Below are positions 38,300-47,099 of a DNA stretch of 64,000 nt, in pieces. Numbering within the stretch: position 1 is the stretch's first letter; every line of letters begins with the position of its first letter. A program made the translations under genes and the position numbers. The notes beneath the pieces are model-generated. The model was not told the DNA's origin, searched no databases, and was given only the letters and a program-made list of their open reading frames with translations. This DNA comes from Clostridium sp. BSD9I1 (lineage in GTDB: Bacteria; Bacillota; Clostridia; Clostridiales; Clostridiaceae): contig NZ_FYAM01000004.1 in assembly GCF_900185645.1 (NCBI RefSeq), positions 186,001 to 250,000 on the forward strand, in the 5' to 3' direction.

Positions 38300-38974
38300 T
38301 TGGCAGCAAAGAAAATATTAATTGTAGATGATGAAATGCTTATAAGAAAGTTAGTGAAGGATTTTCTAAAAAAAGAAGGATATATAACGCTTGAAGCAGG
38401 AGACGGAAAGCAAGCACTTGAAATGATTTTAGAAAATGAAGATATAAATCTTGTCATTTTAGATGTGATGATGCCTGGATATGATGGTTGGACAGTATGT
38501 AGAGAAGTTAGAAAGGTGTCAAAGGTGCCCATTATTATGCTTACAGCAAGAAGTGAAGAATTTGATGAACTTTATGGGTTTGAACTTGGGGTAGATGAAT
38601 ATGTTACTAAGCCATTTAGCCCTAATATTTTAGTTGCAAGGGTAAATGCGGTTTTAAGAAGAAGTGAAGGGAATAAAGATAGCATAAAATCTTTTGATGG
38701 ACTAATCGTTGATGAAGAAGCTAGAACCGTATTTATTGAAGGAAATCAGGTGGATTTAAGTCCAAAGGAATATGAAATGTTATTATATCTTGTTGAAAAT
38801 ATGGGAAAGGCTCTTAGTAGAGAGCAAATACTCAATCAAGTATGGGGATATGATTACTTTGGAGGATTAAGAACGGTAGATACCCATATTAATAGATTAA
38901 GAATTAAACTTGCCGGAAAGGAAAATTACGTTCAAACTGTAAGAGGATTTGGTTACAAATTTGAGGTGAAATAA
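38300..38974 (+). CDS. OmpR-family response regulator (second system)
   Basis: 224 residues: receiver (KILIVDDEMLIRKL, Asp55 in VILDVMMPGYDG, MLTARS, DEYVTKPFSP) and winged-helix domain (LSPKEYEMLLYLVEN, LSREQILNQVWGYDYFG, VRGFGYKFE). The start is TTG at 38300, 7 bases after GGAGGG. Its stop overlaps the kinase ATG by one base (TAATG), so translation is coupled. Regulatory targets unknown. Confidence 0.94.
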   Translation: MAAKKILIVDDEMLIRKLVKDFLKKEGYITLEAGDGKQALEMILENEDINLVILDVMMPGYDGWTVCREVRKVSKVPIIMLTARSEEFDELYGFELGVDEYVTKPFSPNILVARVNAVLRRSEGNKDSIKSFDGLIVDEEARTVFIEGNQVDLSPKEYEMLLYLVENMGKALSREQILNQVWGYDYFGGLRTVDTHINRLRIKLAGKENYVQTVRGFGYKFEVK

Positions 38975-40485
38975 TGAAAAAATCTATAAGATATAAACTC
39001 TTTATAGCAACCAATGGATTTGTTGTAATTTTTGTATTGCTTTTTTGGATTCTTAATACACAGTTTTTACAAAAATATTATATGTCACAAAAAAAAGATA
39101 TGCTTATCAAAAGCATTACTGAGATAAATGAAATCTATCAGGGAAATCCAGTAGACATTACTTTAGAACTTGAAATATTTGAAAATGCTACAGGGGCTAA
39201 CGTGTTAATTGTTAATAGTAAAGGAAAGCCTAAATATAGCACATTTTCTAGAATAGTAAATGAAAGACGATTTGATGGAGGAGAATCGCCTAAAGAAAGT
39301 GATAAACGGATTTTAGATAAAGATAATGAAAATAGCTACAATGATTCACGAAATTTAGACCAAGGACGGAAAACCTATTTTCAAATTCAAAGGGACATGG
39401 AGTTAAAAATTGATTTTTTAACCATGGTAACTACGTTAAATACAGGAGATTTTTTAATTGCAAGAACTTCTCTACCAGCTATTACGGAAAATGCATCTAT
39501 TGCAAATAGATTTATGATGTTTATAGGGATTATTGTAATAATATTCGGAAGTATATGGTCGTATTTATTTTCTAAAAGATTTACCAGTCCTATTTTGGAA
39601 CTTAATAGAATCACTGAAAATATGGCAAAGCTTAATTTTTCAGAACTAAGTAATATAGAAAGTGAAGATGAGATAGGGGAGCTTAGTAAAAATATAAATT
39701 TTTTATCAGATAAATTAGATAGTACAATATCAGAATTAAATAAAAGAAACCAAAATTTAATGGAGGATATAGAAAGAGAAAGAAAAATAGATGAAATGAG
39801 AAAGGAGTTTATTTCTAATGTATCTCATGAATTAAAAACCCCGATTGCATTAATTCAAGGATATGCAGAAGGATTAAAAAGTAACGTAATAGAGGATGAA
39901 GAAAGTAAAGAGTTTTATTGTGATGTAATTATGAATGAATCAGCTAGAATGAATCAGCTGGTAAAGGATCTGTTGAATTTATCCCAAATTGAATCAGGAT
40001 ATTATGAAATAGAGAAAAGCGTATTTGATATTTCATCTATGATTACATCAGTGCTGAATAGATTCAAGGCTATTTTTGAAGAAAAAGAAGTAAATGTGCA
40101 GGTATTAAAAGATGAGAATGTAGTAGCTTATGGCGATATGGTAAGAATTGAACAGGTAATTATAAATTATATTAATAATGCAGTAAATCATATAGATGAT
40201 AAAAAAATTATTTCAGTTGAAGTAAAATCTATCCGAGATAAGATAAGGGTGTTTGTATATAATTCAGGTAAACGCATTCCGGAAGAGTCATTAGATAAAA
40301 TTTGGACTAGTTTTTACAAGGTAGATAAGGCTAGAACTAGAAGTTATGGTGGATCGGGCCTTGGACTCTCTATTGTTAAGGGAATTCAAGAATTACATCA
40401 AAACGATTATGGAGTAATAAATGAAGAAGATGGGGTTATGTTTTGGTTTGATGTAGAAAAAGCCAAAGAAGATAAATTGATTTAA
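38974..40485 (+). CDS. Sensor histidine kinase (second system)
   Basis: 503 residues. Helix 1 at about 12-31, extracellular domain (about 32-172) that includes a charged, low-complexity stretch near 105-130, helix 2 at about 178-200, HAMP (about 200-255), phosphoacceptor His285 in NVSHELKTPIALIQGYAEG, and ATPase domain with NYINNAVNHID, NSGKRIP, SFYKVDKARTR and GSGLGLSIVKGIQELH. Classic VanS/ResE-like layout. Signal unknown. A 28-codon in-frame stretch follows its stop (40486-40572). Confidence 0.94.
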   Translation: MKKSIRYKLFIATNGFVVIFVLLFWILNTQFLQKYYMSQKKDMLIKSITEINEIYQGNPVDITLELEIFENATGANVLIVNSKGKPKYSTFSRIVNERRFDGGESPKESDKRILDKDNENSYNDSRNLDQGRKTYFQIQRDMELKIDFLTMVTTLNTGDFLIARTSLPAITENASIANRFMMFIGIIVIIFGSIWSYLFSKRFTSPILELNRITENMAKLNFSELSNIESEDEIGELSKNINFLSDKLDSTISELNKRNQNLMEDIERERKIDEMRKEFISNVSHELKTPIALIQGYAEGLKSNVIEDEESKEFYCDVIMNESARMNQLVKDLLNLSQIESGYYEIEKSVFDISSMITSVLNRFKAIFEEKEVNVQVLKDENVVAYGDMVRIEQVIINYINNAVNHIDDKKIISVEVKSIRDKIRVFVYNSGKRIPEESLDKIWTSFYKVDKARTRSYGGSGLGLSIVKGIQELHQNDYGVINEEDGVMFWFDVEKAKEDKLI

Positions 40486-40573
40486 AGGGAAAACAAATAT
40501 GAAGCTTTTACAGAAAATTCATCGGAAATGGCAAGGAAACTCAAAGAGATCACTTCTGGATTTGTGGTGTAAA

Positions 40574-40617
40574 AAGGCATATGTGAAATTTTATAATAAA
40601 AATTTCACATATGCCTT
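40574..40617. terminator. Bidirectional terminator
   Basis: Perfect 19-base arms, AAGGCATATGTGAAATTTT (40574-40592) and its complement (40599-40617). Lies between the rightward kinase gene and the leftward STAS-like gene. Confidence 0.9.
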
Positions 40618-40663
40618 CTACATTCAGCACATATATTTATAGGTATTGCCAATATTTTTTCTA

Positions 40664-40936
40664 TTAGCACATTGATGTACCTAAAAGAACTCTCTTAAAA
40701 TCACTTTCGTTTGATAAATTCTTAACAACTACATTGGAAGCAATGTACTCTCTAGTTTTTGTGCTGATTAAATCAGTTAGAAGACTAGCAAAGAATGTTC
40801 CAGGTATAGTTTTAGTATCTTCAAAATCAAGCACTATTTTATTCTGTAAGTTTTCAGCTATTAACCCCTTAAGTATTATTGCATCCTCATTTTTTAATTC
40901 TGGTCCTATTAGATCTCTCACTTTTACTTCTTTCAT
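40664..40936 (-). CDS. STAS-like domain protein (DUF4325)
   Basis: A 90-residue protein: VKVRDLIGPEL at the start, then LQNKIVLDFEDTKTIPGTFFASLLTDL, the hydrophobic-DFE-x3-I-x3-F pattern of DUF4325 STAS-like proteins, and a C-terminal VVVKNLS. STAS folds act in regulation or as antisigma partners; no specific role is known here. The ATG at 40936 is preceded by GGGAGGAATTAATT, while the frame extends further upstream without a good start. Directly repeated 12-base elements lie in its promoter region. Confidence 0.75.
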   Translation of the reverse strand: MKEVKVRDLIGPELKNEDAIILKGLIAENLQNKIVLDFEDTKTIPGTFFASLLTDLISTKTREYIASNVVVKNLSNESDFKRVLLGTSMC

Positions 40937-40990
40937 AATTAATTCCTCCCAAGTTTTAAAGTATAATATAATATATCGCATTAAATTATC

Positions 40991-41020
40991 TGTTTATTCT
41001 GTTTTGTTTGTTTATTCTGT
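40991..41020. repeat. Two 12-base direct repeats upstream of the STAS-like gene
   Basis: TGTTTATTCTGT at 40991-41002 and again at 41009-41020, period 18 bases, between the leftward STAS-like gene and the rightward YvlD-like gene. Same-face spacing suits a protein-binding site. Confidence 0.55.
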
Positions 41021-41227
41021 CTTGTTAGTATTATAATATCAAAAAAAAAATATATTGTCAACTATTTAACAAAGTTTTTCTGAAAACTTTTTAATAGATT
41101 TATTGATATTCATAAATTTAGAATAAAATAAAAATTTTAGGGAAAAGTAAGTATAATAAAAAAACATCTTTATGGGCAAATTAATAATATATCAAATTAA
41201 CATTTAATTAGAGGGAGTGAATAATTT

Positions 41228-41596
41228 ATGGCAGATGAAGAAAGAAGAAGAGAAGATACACGTTCAGGTGCAGGGAGTATAATAGTAAGGCTCATAGTTA
41301 CTGCTATTATATTAGCTATAGCATCATTTTTAACTCCAGGATTTAGTATCGTAGGATTATGGTCTTATATAATAGCAGCAGTTGTTATAACATTAATAGA
41401 CTGGGGAGTAGAAAGGGCTATGGGAGTAGATGCATCACCATTTGGAAGAGGTATAAAAGGATTTCTAATTGCAGCTGTGATAATATATATAACACAGTTT
41501 ATAGTTCCTAACATGAGTGTATCTATAATAGGTGCATTACTTGCAGCACTAGCAATTGGAATATTAGATGCAGTAATTCCTGGGAGATCAATGTAA
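41228..41596 (+). CDS. YvlD/phage-holin family (PF04020) membrane protein
   Basis: 122 residues with a short charged N-terminus (MADEERRREDTRSG) and four hydrophobic helices (about 18-38, 44-62, 73-93, 97-117). The text GSIIVRLIVTAIILAIASFL and PGFSIVGLWSYIIAAVV match the YvlD-type family. In Bacillus such proteins belong to envelope-stress regulons; function is unknown. GAGGGAGTG lies before the ATG. Monocistronic, with its own terminator. Confidence 0.85.
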   Translation: MADEERRREDTRSGAGSIIVRLIVTAIILAIASFLTPGFSIVGLWSYIIAAVVITLIDWGVERAMGVDASPFGRGIKGFLIAAVIIYITQFIVPNMSVSIIGALLAALAIGILDAVIPGRSM

Positions 41597-41608
41597 GTTT
41601 ATATTAAG

Positions 41609-41631
41609 GCCTGGTAAGTTACCAGGCTTTT
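41609..41631 (+). terminator. Intrinsic terminator
   Basis: GCCTGGTAA, one-base loop, TTACCAGGC, then TTTT. Confidence 0.85.
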
Positions 41632-41783
41632 CGTTATTAAGGAATTAAATAAATGCGATTAACAATCTGAAAAATTGAATGAAAATTTCGAATAAGTGAT
41701 ACATTTATATTTACACAAACTTCTTAGTGAATTAATATTATATATATAATGTTTTTATTTTGCTAAGAAAGTAGGTGCTCAAT

Positions 41784-43286
41784 ATGAAAATTCAATTTTA
41801 TGGAGCAGCCAGAACTGTTACTGGCTCATGTCATATATTAAGGATTAAAAACAAGTTAATACTTTTGGATTTAGGGCTATACCAAGGGAATGGATCTATT
41901 GAAAAAGAAAATGAGTACTTCCCCTTTAATGCAAATGAAGTAGATTATGTAATATTATCTCATGCACATATAGATCATTCAGGAAGAATACCATTACTTT
42001 ATAAACGTGGATTTAAGGGACAGGTTATATGTACAGATGCTACAAAGGACCTATGCTCTGTTATGCTTCCCGATAGTGGATATATACAGGAAGCTGAAGC
42101 GGAATGGAAAAACAGAAAAAGAATAAGACAAGGATTGAAAGTTATTGACCCCTTATACACTAGTAAGGATGCTGTAGAATCTTTAACTTTTTTTAAGGGA
42201 TACCCTTATGATAGTCTTATACAGTTATTTGATGGACTTGAAATAATATTTAGGGATGCAGGACATCTATTAGGTTCTGCAATGGTGGAACTAATTGCAA
42301 AAGAAGATAATAAAGAAATACGACTTGTTTATAGTGGGGATATAGGAAATAAGGGACTTCCTATATTAAAGGATCCTTCCAAAATTAAATATGCAGATTA
42401 TGTAATTATGGAAACAACCTATGGAGATAGATTTCATACAAAAATGGAAGAGGATATGAAAAGCCTTGCATCTATTATAAAGGATACTGTAAAAAGAGGG
42501 GGCAATGTAATTATACCATCATTTGCTGTTGGAAGGACTCAAGAAGTGTTATATATGTTAAATAAATATGTGGAAAATAATGAATTAAAAAATTGTACGG
42601 TTTACGTAGATAGTCCACTTGCTACAGAAGCTACCAGCATATTTAAAAGGCATGAAAAATATTATGATGAAGAAGCAAAAAAATATCTGGAAAGAGGAGA
42701 TAATCCCTTAGAATTTAAAGGATTAGTATTTACAAAATCTCAGCAGGAGTCATCTGAGTTAAATAAAATTCAAAGTGGAGCTGTAATAATATCTGCAAGT
42801 GGTATGTGCGAGGCTGGAAGAATAAAGCATCATTTAAAACATAATCTATGGAGAAAGGAATGTTCAATTGTATTTGTAGGATACCAAGCAGAAGGAACCT
42901 TAGGTAGAACAATAGTTGATGGAGCTAAAAAGGTTAGAGTATTTGGTGAGGAAATAGCAGTAAATGCAAAAATTTACAATTTACATGGATTATCGGGACA
43001 TGCAGATAGAAATGGTCTTTACGAGTGGATTACAGGGTTTGTAAAAAAGCCTAAAAAGGTGTTTTTAGTTCATGGAGATGCAGAAAGTATGTTTAGTTTT
43101 AAAGAGCTCATTGAAAACGAAAATATTGATTCAGAAATAATTGCACCAAATCAAGTGATAGAAATAGGAGAGGGGTATGAAGTTAAAGTGTCTAAAAAGG
43201 ACAATCTGCTAGAGATTATAAAAAATATGGATGTAGATCATATGAGTAAGGATGAAATTATAAAAATTGTAGAAAGAGAGATATAA
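41784..43286 (+). CDS. MBL-fold beta-CASP RNA-processing type hydrolase
   Basis: 500 residues. Metallo-beta-lactamase domain with LSHAHIDHSGR (HxHxDH), DAGHLLGSAM and YSGDIGNKG; inserted beta-CASP domain with PSFAVGRTQEVLY, DSPLATEATSIF, and ISASGMCEAGRIKHHLK; and the C-terminal LHGLSGHADRNGL and FLVHGD. This layout belongs to bacterial CPSF-73-like nucleases. Substrate probably RNA, unproven. GTG 41775 is in frame, but ATG 41784 (MKIQFYGAARTVTGSC) has GTAGGTG at proper distance. Confidence 0.9.
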   Translation: MKIQFYGAARTVTGSCHILRIKNKLILLDLGLYQGNGSIEKENEYFPFNANEVDYVILSHAHIDHSGRIPLLYKRGFKGQVICTDATKDLCSVMLPDSGYIQEAEAEWKNRKRIRQGLKVIDPLYTSKDAVESLTFFKGYPYDSLIQLFDGLEIIFRDAGHLLGSAMVELIAKEDNKEIRLVYSGDIGNKGLPILKDPSKIKYADYVIMETTYGDRFHTKMEEDMKSLASIIKDTVKRGGNVIIPSFAVGRTQEVLYMLNKYVENNELKNCTVYVDSPLATEATSIFKRHEKYYDEEAKKYLERGDNPLEFKGLVFTKSQQESSELNKIQSGAVIISASGMCEAGRIKHHLKHNLWRKECSIVFVGYQAEGTLGRTIVDGAKKVRVFGEEIAVNAKIYNLHGLSGHADRNGLYEWITGFVKKPKKVFLVHGDAESMFSFKELIENENIDSEIIAPNQVIEIGEGYEVKVSKKDNLLEIIKNMDVDHMSKDEIIKIVEREI

Positions 43287-43310
43287 AAGGTTGCTCCGCA
43301 ACCTTTTATA
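43282..43310. terminator. Bidirectional terminator
   Basis: TATAAAAGGTTGC, loop TCC, GCAACCTTTTATA, between two convergent genes. Confidence 0.88.
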
Positions 43311-43314
43311 ATCA

Positions 43315-43683
43315 CTATTTTTTAGGAAGAATTTCTGTCCAATAGCCATCTGGATCAATTATAAAGTATATGCCCATTGCTTTGTTTTCATAGCAAATGC
43401 ATCCCATTTTTTTATGATGTTCATAAGCTGAATCAAAATCATCAACTCTAACAGCAAGATGGAACTCATTTTCTCCTAAATTATAGGCTTCAGTTCTATC
43501 TTTAAGCCATGTTAATTCTAAGCTGTGAGAAGTAAATCCGTCACCTAAAAACTTTAATATAAAGCTTCCATCACTTGCTTCTTTAGTGCGCATTACTTCA
43601 AACCCTAATGCTTCTTTATAAAAATCAATACTTTTTTCAAGATCTAAAACGTTGATATTATTGTGGTCGAATGTAAATTTCAT
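43315..43683 (-). CDS. Glyoxalase I / VOC family protein
   Basis: 122 residues, a single glyoxalase (vicinal oxygen chelate) domain. Metal-ligand positions are visible: His near the N-terminus in FDHNNINV, Glu in HSLELTWL, His in EFHLAVRVDD and Glu in YWTEILPK, the pattern of lactoylglutathione lyase GloA. It probably detoxifies methylglyoxal or a related thiol adduct; the thiol cofactor in a clostridium is uncertain. AAAGGAGTG precedes the ATG. Convergent with the beta-CASP gene. Confidence 0.88.
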   Translation of the reverse strand: MKFTFDHNNINVLDLEKSIDFYKEALGFEVMRTKEASDGSFILKFLGDGFTSHSLELTWLKDRTEAYNLGENEFHLAVRVDDFDSAYEHHKKMGCICYENKAMGIYFIIDPDGYWTEILPKK

Positions 43684-43793
43684 TATAATTCACTCCTTTG
43701 GGATGATAGTTATATAAAACATTATAACCTTGTTACAAGCAAAAGAAAATATCTCGATGAATATGAATTTTTATTAGGAAGGGTGGAGCTTCT

Positions 43794-44528
43794 ATGGAAA
43801 GATATAATATAAAAGTAAACTATCTTTTTAATAGCGGATTTTTAATTGAAACAGAAAATTATTTATTAGTATTTGATTATTATTTGGATTCTGTTGATGG
43901 AGGACAAAACGATATAGCTAATGGTGCCATTACAGAAAAAGAGTTACTTACTAATAAAAAAATATTAGTTTTTATATCTCATGGACATGAAGATCACTTT
44001 AATCCTTGTGTTTTGGATTGGAGAAAAAAAAGAGAAGATATAAAGTATATATTAAGTAGTGATATTGAGATACAAGATAAAGACCAAAATATAAATATAG
44101 TATCACCTTATGAAACTTTAGACATTGATGGAGTTTTAATTAAAACCTATGGATCTACAGATGCAGGGGTATCATTTTGGCTTAAAGTGGATGGTGTAAA
44201 TATTTTTCATGCAGGAGATTTAAATTGGTGGCATTGGTTTGATGAATCTGAGGAATTTAATGAAAACCAAGAAAGAGTATTTAAGCAAGAAATTGAAAGC
44301 ATTAAAGATAATAAAGTAGATATAGTGTTCTTTCCAGTAGATCCAAGGCTTATAGAAAGCTATTATTTAGGTGGAGAATACTTTATAAAAGAGCTCAGTC
44401 CAAAGATATTAATACCTATGCACTTTGGCAGAAATTATGAAGTTATAAGGAAGTTCGATTCTAAAGTGAAAAATTATGAAACGAAAGTCGTTGAAATAAC
44501 TAAAAGAGGAGAAGAAATAGTCCTTTAA
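43794..44528 (+). CDS. MBL-fold metallo-hydrolase
   Basis: 244 residues of metallo-beta-lactamase fold: ISHGHEDHF (HxHxDH), STDAGVSFWL, FHAGDLNWW with the bridging Asp, and the last ligand in IPMHFGR. It resembles UlaG/YtkL-like cytoplasmic hydrolases. No substrate can be assigned. GGAAGGGTGGAGC precedes the ATG. Single gene between the divergent glyoxalase and the convergent kinase-like gene. Confidence 0.85.
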   Translation: MERYNIKVNYLFNSGFLIETENYLLVFDYYLDSVDGGQNDIANGAITEKELLTNKKILVFISHGHEDHFNPCVLDWRKKREDIKYILSSDIEIQDKDQNINIVSPYETLDIDGVLIKTYGSTDAGVSFWLKVDGVNIFHAGDLNWWHWFDESEEFNENQERVFKQEIESIKDNKVDIVFFPVDPRLIESYYLGGEYFIKELSPKILIPMHFGRNYEVIRKFDSKVKNYETKVVEITKRGEEIVL

Positions 44529-44566
44529 TGAATATTTAACAGCTTATATAAAAATTGCACATAAAT

Positions 44567-44601
44567 AAAAAGGAAAGCATTATTTATGAGCTTTCCTTTT
44601 T
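44567..44601. terminator. Bidirectional terminator overlapping a 3' coding end
   Basis: AAAAAGGAAAGC (44567-44578) and GCTTTCCTTTTT (44590-44601). The right arm lies within the last codons of the leftward kinase-like gene, encoding its KxKRKAHK-type tail. Confidence 0.8.
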
Positions 44602-45173
44602 ATTATTTTAATATAATCATTTACTTTCTTATTCCACTGATTGTATAGATCTGGTCGTACTTCTTTAACATCTCTCATAAAGGATTTAAGTACATGTAAT
44701 TTGTAAAGTCCTTTTGTTAAATGCCTTGGGAAATCCCTATTTTTCGAATAAAATTTTTTAGGATCTATGACCATGACTGCGCCATCAGGTTTTACTATTA
44801 TGTCTTTACAACGCAAATCAAGTTTGGAAAACTCTAATTTTTTGAATTCCTCTAATAAATCTATGATATTTAATGACAACTCCTTACTTAGTCCAAAACG
44901 CTTTATATATTTATTCAAGGGTATTCCATCAATATAGTCTCTTATCATATAATTTCCAGACATACCGTAAACTCTAGGAAAGTACTTGTTGCCATTTACC
45001 TTTTCTAAAATATCATACTCTTTTTTACAACTTTCAGGATTGAAACAAATTTTAATGACTTTATCTTCAGGGAGCATATAAATTATGCCATTATGCCCCT
45101 TGCCAAGAAATTTACAATCTAATAAGTTTATGCGAAAGTTTTCTATATAACGAGTATAGAGGGAGTTATCCAT
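44580..45173 (-). CDS. Small Ser/Thr protein-kinase-like protein
   Basis: 197 residues, short for a kinase. Seen: a glycine-rich loop LGKGHNGIIYML, the Lys in VIKICFNP, hinge-like MIRDYIDGIPL, a catalytic-loop-like LDLRCKDIIVKPDG and the metal motif VMVIDPKKF where DFG would stand. This matches the atypical RIO/YrzF-like kinases of Firmicutes. Whether it is catalytically active is uncertain because the catalytic loop and DFG are degenerate. AGGAGGTATT precedes the ATG. Confidence 0.75.
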   Translation of the reverse strand: MDNSLYTRYIENFRINLLDCKFLGKGHNGIIYMLPEDKVIKICFNPESCKKEYDILEKVNGNKYFPRVYGMSGNYMIRDYIDGIPLNKYIKRFGLSKELSLNIIDLLEEFKKLEFSKLDLRCKDIIVKPDGAVMVIDPKKFYSKNRDFPRHLTKGLYKLHVLKSFMRDVKEVRPDLYNQWNKKVNDYIKIIKRKAHK

Positions 45174-45341
45174 AATACCTCCTTTACAAAAAATGTTCAG
45201 AACTATGTAATATGTTGTTGTTATAGTATATGAAGAAGCTCAATAATTTGTTACTACATTTAGGGAAATTTCTTCGCAATTTCATTTTTGTATGATAAAA
45301 TTATAATATGTATTATACAGTCAATGTAGGAGGTGCGATTT

Positions 45342-46145
45342 ATGAAATTAAATAGTTTAAAATCTAAAGTTATTTTAGGAATCATAGTTTTATTGATTTT
45401 AGCAGGGGTAGGAACTGGGATATATAAATTTAATAAGAATCAAGGTTACAGTGATTTAATTAAAACTGCTAATAGCTATATGGAGGAAGGAAAATATGAT
45501 GATGCTATAACAGCTTTTCAGCAATCATTAAATTATAAAGATGATGAAAATGTCAGAAGAAGCATCAAAGTAGCCGAGTCTTTAAAGGAAGTAAGAGTTA
45601 TCTATAATGATGGAATAAAGCTTATGAGTGAAAAGAAGTACTTGGAGGCAATAGAAAAGTTTAATAAGGTTACCAAAGAAGATAAAAAAATGTATCAGGA
45701 TGCGCAGGCAAAGATTCTTGAGTGTAAAAGAGATTATGCTACATTAAATATAAAAAATGCAGATAAGGCATTAAAGGAAAATAAGCTTGATGATGCAGAT
45801 AAATATCTGCAAGAAGTATTTAAGGTTGACAGTGAGAGTAAAGAGGGACAAACTTTAAAAGCCCAAATAGAAAAGAAAAAGCAAGAAGAAATTAAGAAGC
45901 AGCAAGAATCACAAAAGGGAATTACTGTAGAAGGGGCAATTAAAATAGTTAAAAGTAAATTTCCAAGTACATCTCAAAATATGATTTATCAGTACGATCA
46001 TGATAGTACTCATGATGGAAGAAGTTTTTATGTTATACATGTATTTGAAAATATGCAGACTCACACTGCAACTATGGGATGGTATGGAGTAGATAAGGAA
46101 AACGGAAAGATTTATGATGAGATATTTTCTGAGTATATAAACTAG
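45342..46145 (+). CDS. Membrane-anchored TPR protein
   Basis: 267 residues: N-terminal membrane helix (about 11-27), an extracellular or periplasm-facing region of TPR-like repeats (NSYMEEGKYDDAITAFQQSL, GIKLMSEKKYLEAIEKFNKV, ADKALKENKLDDADKYLQEV), a Lys/Gln-rich coiled coil (about 175-195), and a C-terminal globular domain of about 70 residues with FYVIHVFENMQTHTATMGWYG. Probably a scaffold; partner unknown. GTG at 45333 is in frame, but ATG 45342 has AGGAGGT 7 bases upstream. Confidence 0.82.
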   Translation: MKLNSLKSKVILGIIVLLILAGVGTGIYKFNKNQGYSDLIKTANSYMEEGKYDDAITAFQQSLNYKDDENVRRSIKVAESLKEVRVIYNDGIKLMSEKKYLEAIEKFNKVTKEDKKMYQDAQAKILECKRDYATLNIKNADKALKENKLDDADKYLQEVFKVDSESKEGQTLKAQIEKKKQEEIKKQQESQKGITVEGAIKIVKSKFPSTSQNMIYQYDHDSTHDGRSFYVIHVFENMQTHTATMGWYGVDKENGKIYDEIFSEYIN

Positions 46146-46170
46146 ATAATATTGAATTGTTCTATAGATA

Positions 46171-46199
46171 AAAAGGAAATTGCAGCGCAATTTCCTTTT
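46171..46199. terminator. Bidirectional terminator
   Basis: AAAAGGAAATTGC, loop AGC, GCAATTTCCTTTT between convergent genes. Confidence 0.9.
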
Positions 46200-46204
46200 T
46201 TATT

Positions 46205-47044
46205 TTACTTAAGTGAAGTTCCCTTTTCATCTTGAGTTATTAGTCCTTTTCTCATAAGTCCGCCTAGGGCATTTTTAAAGTTATTCTTACTCACACCAAA
46301 GGCTTTAGATATATCATCAGGTGAGGTTTTATCATTAAATGTCATAAATCCATCATGAGATTTTAAATATTCTAATATAGTGTCTTGAAGCTCAGTTCTT
46401 TCTTCCTTAGCACGTTTTCTTGGAGTAAGTCCTAGTTTACCGTCTTCATAAATTTTTATTACGTTTAAATCTAATATATCACCAGCATTTATTTCGGTGA
46501 AATATTCATGCCTTAAAATTACTCCTTGATATAAGTTATCTACGGCTACCATAACACTTTGGTTAGTCTGAAAACCATAAACTGTGCCTTTAACAGTATC
46601 TCCTACTTTATATGGAGATTCAGTTTGTAAGTATCTATCTATATCTGTAGTAGCTGCTATTCTTTTAGTCTTATCTAAGTATATATAAAATAAATAATTC
46701 TTATCAGTCTGTAGTCCATAAAGTTTTTCTTTAAGTGGAACCAAAATATCTTTTTCCAATCCAATATCAATAAAGCTTCCTATTTGAGTATTAGCAACAA
46801 CCTTTAGGTAAGCAATTTCACCTACCTCAGCTAGAGGTTTTTTTAATGTAGCAATAACTCTATCTTTTGAGTCTGTATAAATGAATGCATCAACCTCATC
46901 GCCTATGTTAAGTTCCATATTAAGAGCATTGCCATTTGGAAGCAAAATATCATCAGATGTTTTTCCAGTGCCTGCATCTAAGAAATAGCCAAAATCAGGT
47001 CTTCTTACAATTTTTAATTTGTTAAAGTTTCCTATGTTTATCAA
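46205..47044 (-). CDS. CvfB/YitL-like S1 RNA-binding protein
   Basis: 279 residues with repeated S1-type beta-barrel modules: one at about 60-130 (GEIAYLKVVANTQIGSFIDIG), one at about 145-210 (GDTVKGTVYGFQTNQSVMVAV), preceded by an N-terminal S1-like part, and a C-terminal winged helix (about 220-279; SPDDISKAFGVSKNNFKNALGGLMRKG). This is the CvfB layout, an RNA-binding regulator of virulence in staphylococci. Start is TTG, after GAGGTAATAAAC. It lies just after the 3' end of a DEAD-box helicase on the same strand. Confidence 0.88.
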   Translation of the reverse strand: MINIGNFNKLKIVRRPDFGYFLDAGTGKTSDDILLPNGNALNMELNIGDEVDAFIYTDSKDRVIATLKKPLAEVGEIAYLKVVANTQIGSFIDIGLEKDILVPLKEKLYGLQTDKNYLFYIYLDKTKRIAATTDIDRYLQTESPYKVGDTVKGTVYGFQTNQSVMVAVDNLYQGVILRHEYFTEINAGDILDLNVIKIYEDGKLGLTPRKRAKEERTELQDTILEYLKSHDGFMTFNDKTSPDDISKAFGVSKNNFKNALGGLMRKGLITQDEKGTSLK

Positions 47045-47099
47045 GTTTATTACCTCGCTTTATGTTTATATCTATATATTTTTTCTTTATTAGTTTTAT

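Noticed and set aside
40486-40572. 28 sense codons following the stop of the second histidine kinase in the same frame
   Set aside because: The kinase already has its full G2 box and a normal C-terminus, so this is not clear evidence of truncation or read-through; the text could be chance or an old fragment.
40991-41020. CRISPR-like repeats
   Set aside because: Only two 12-base units with a 6-base spacer; no array and no cas genes in the window.
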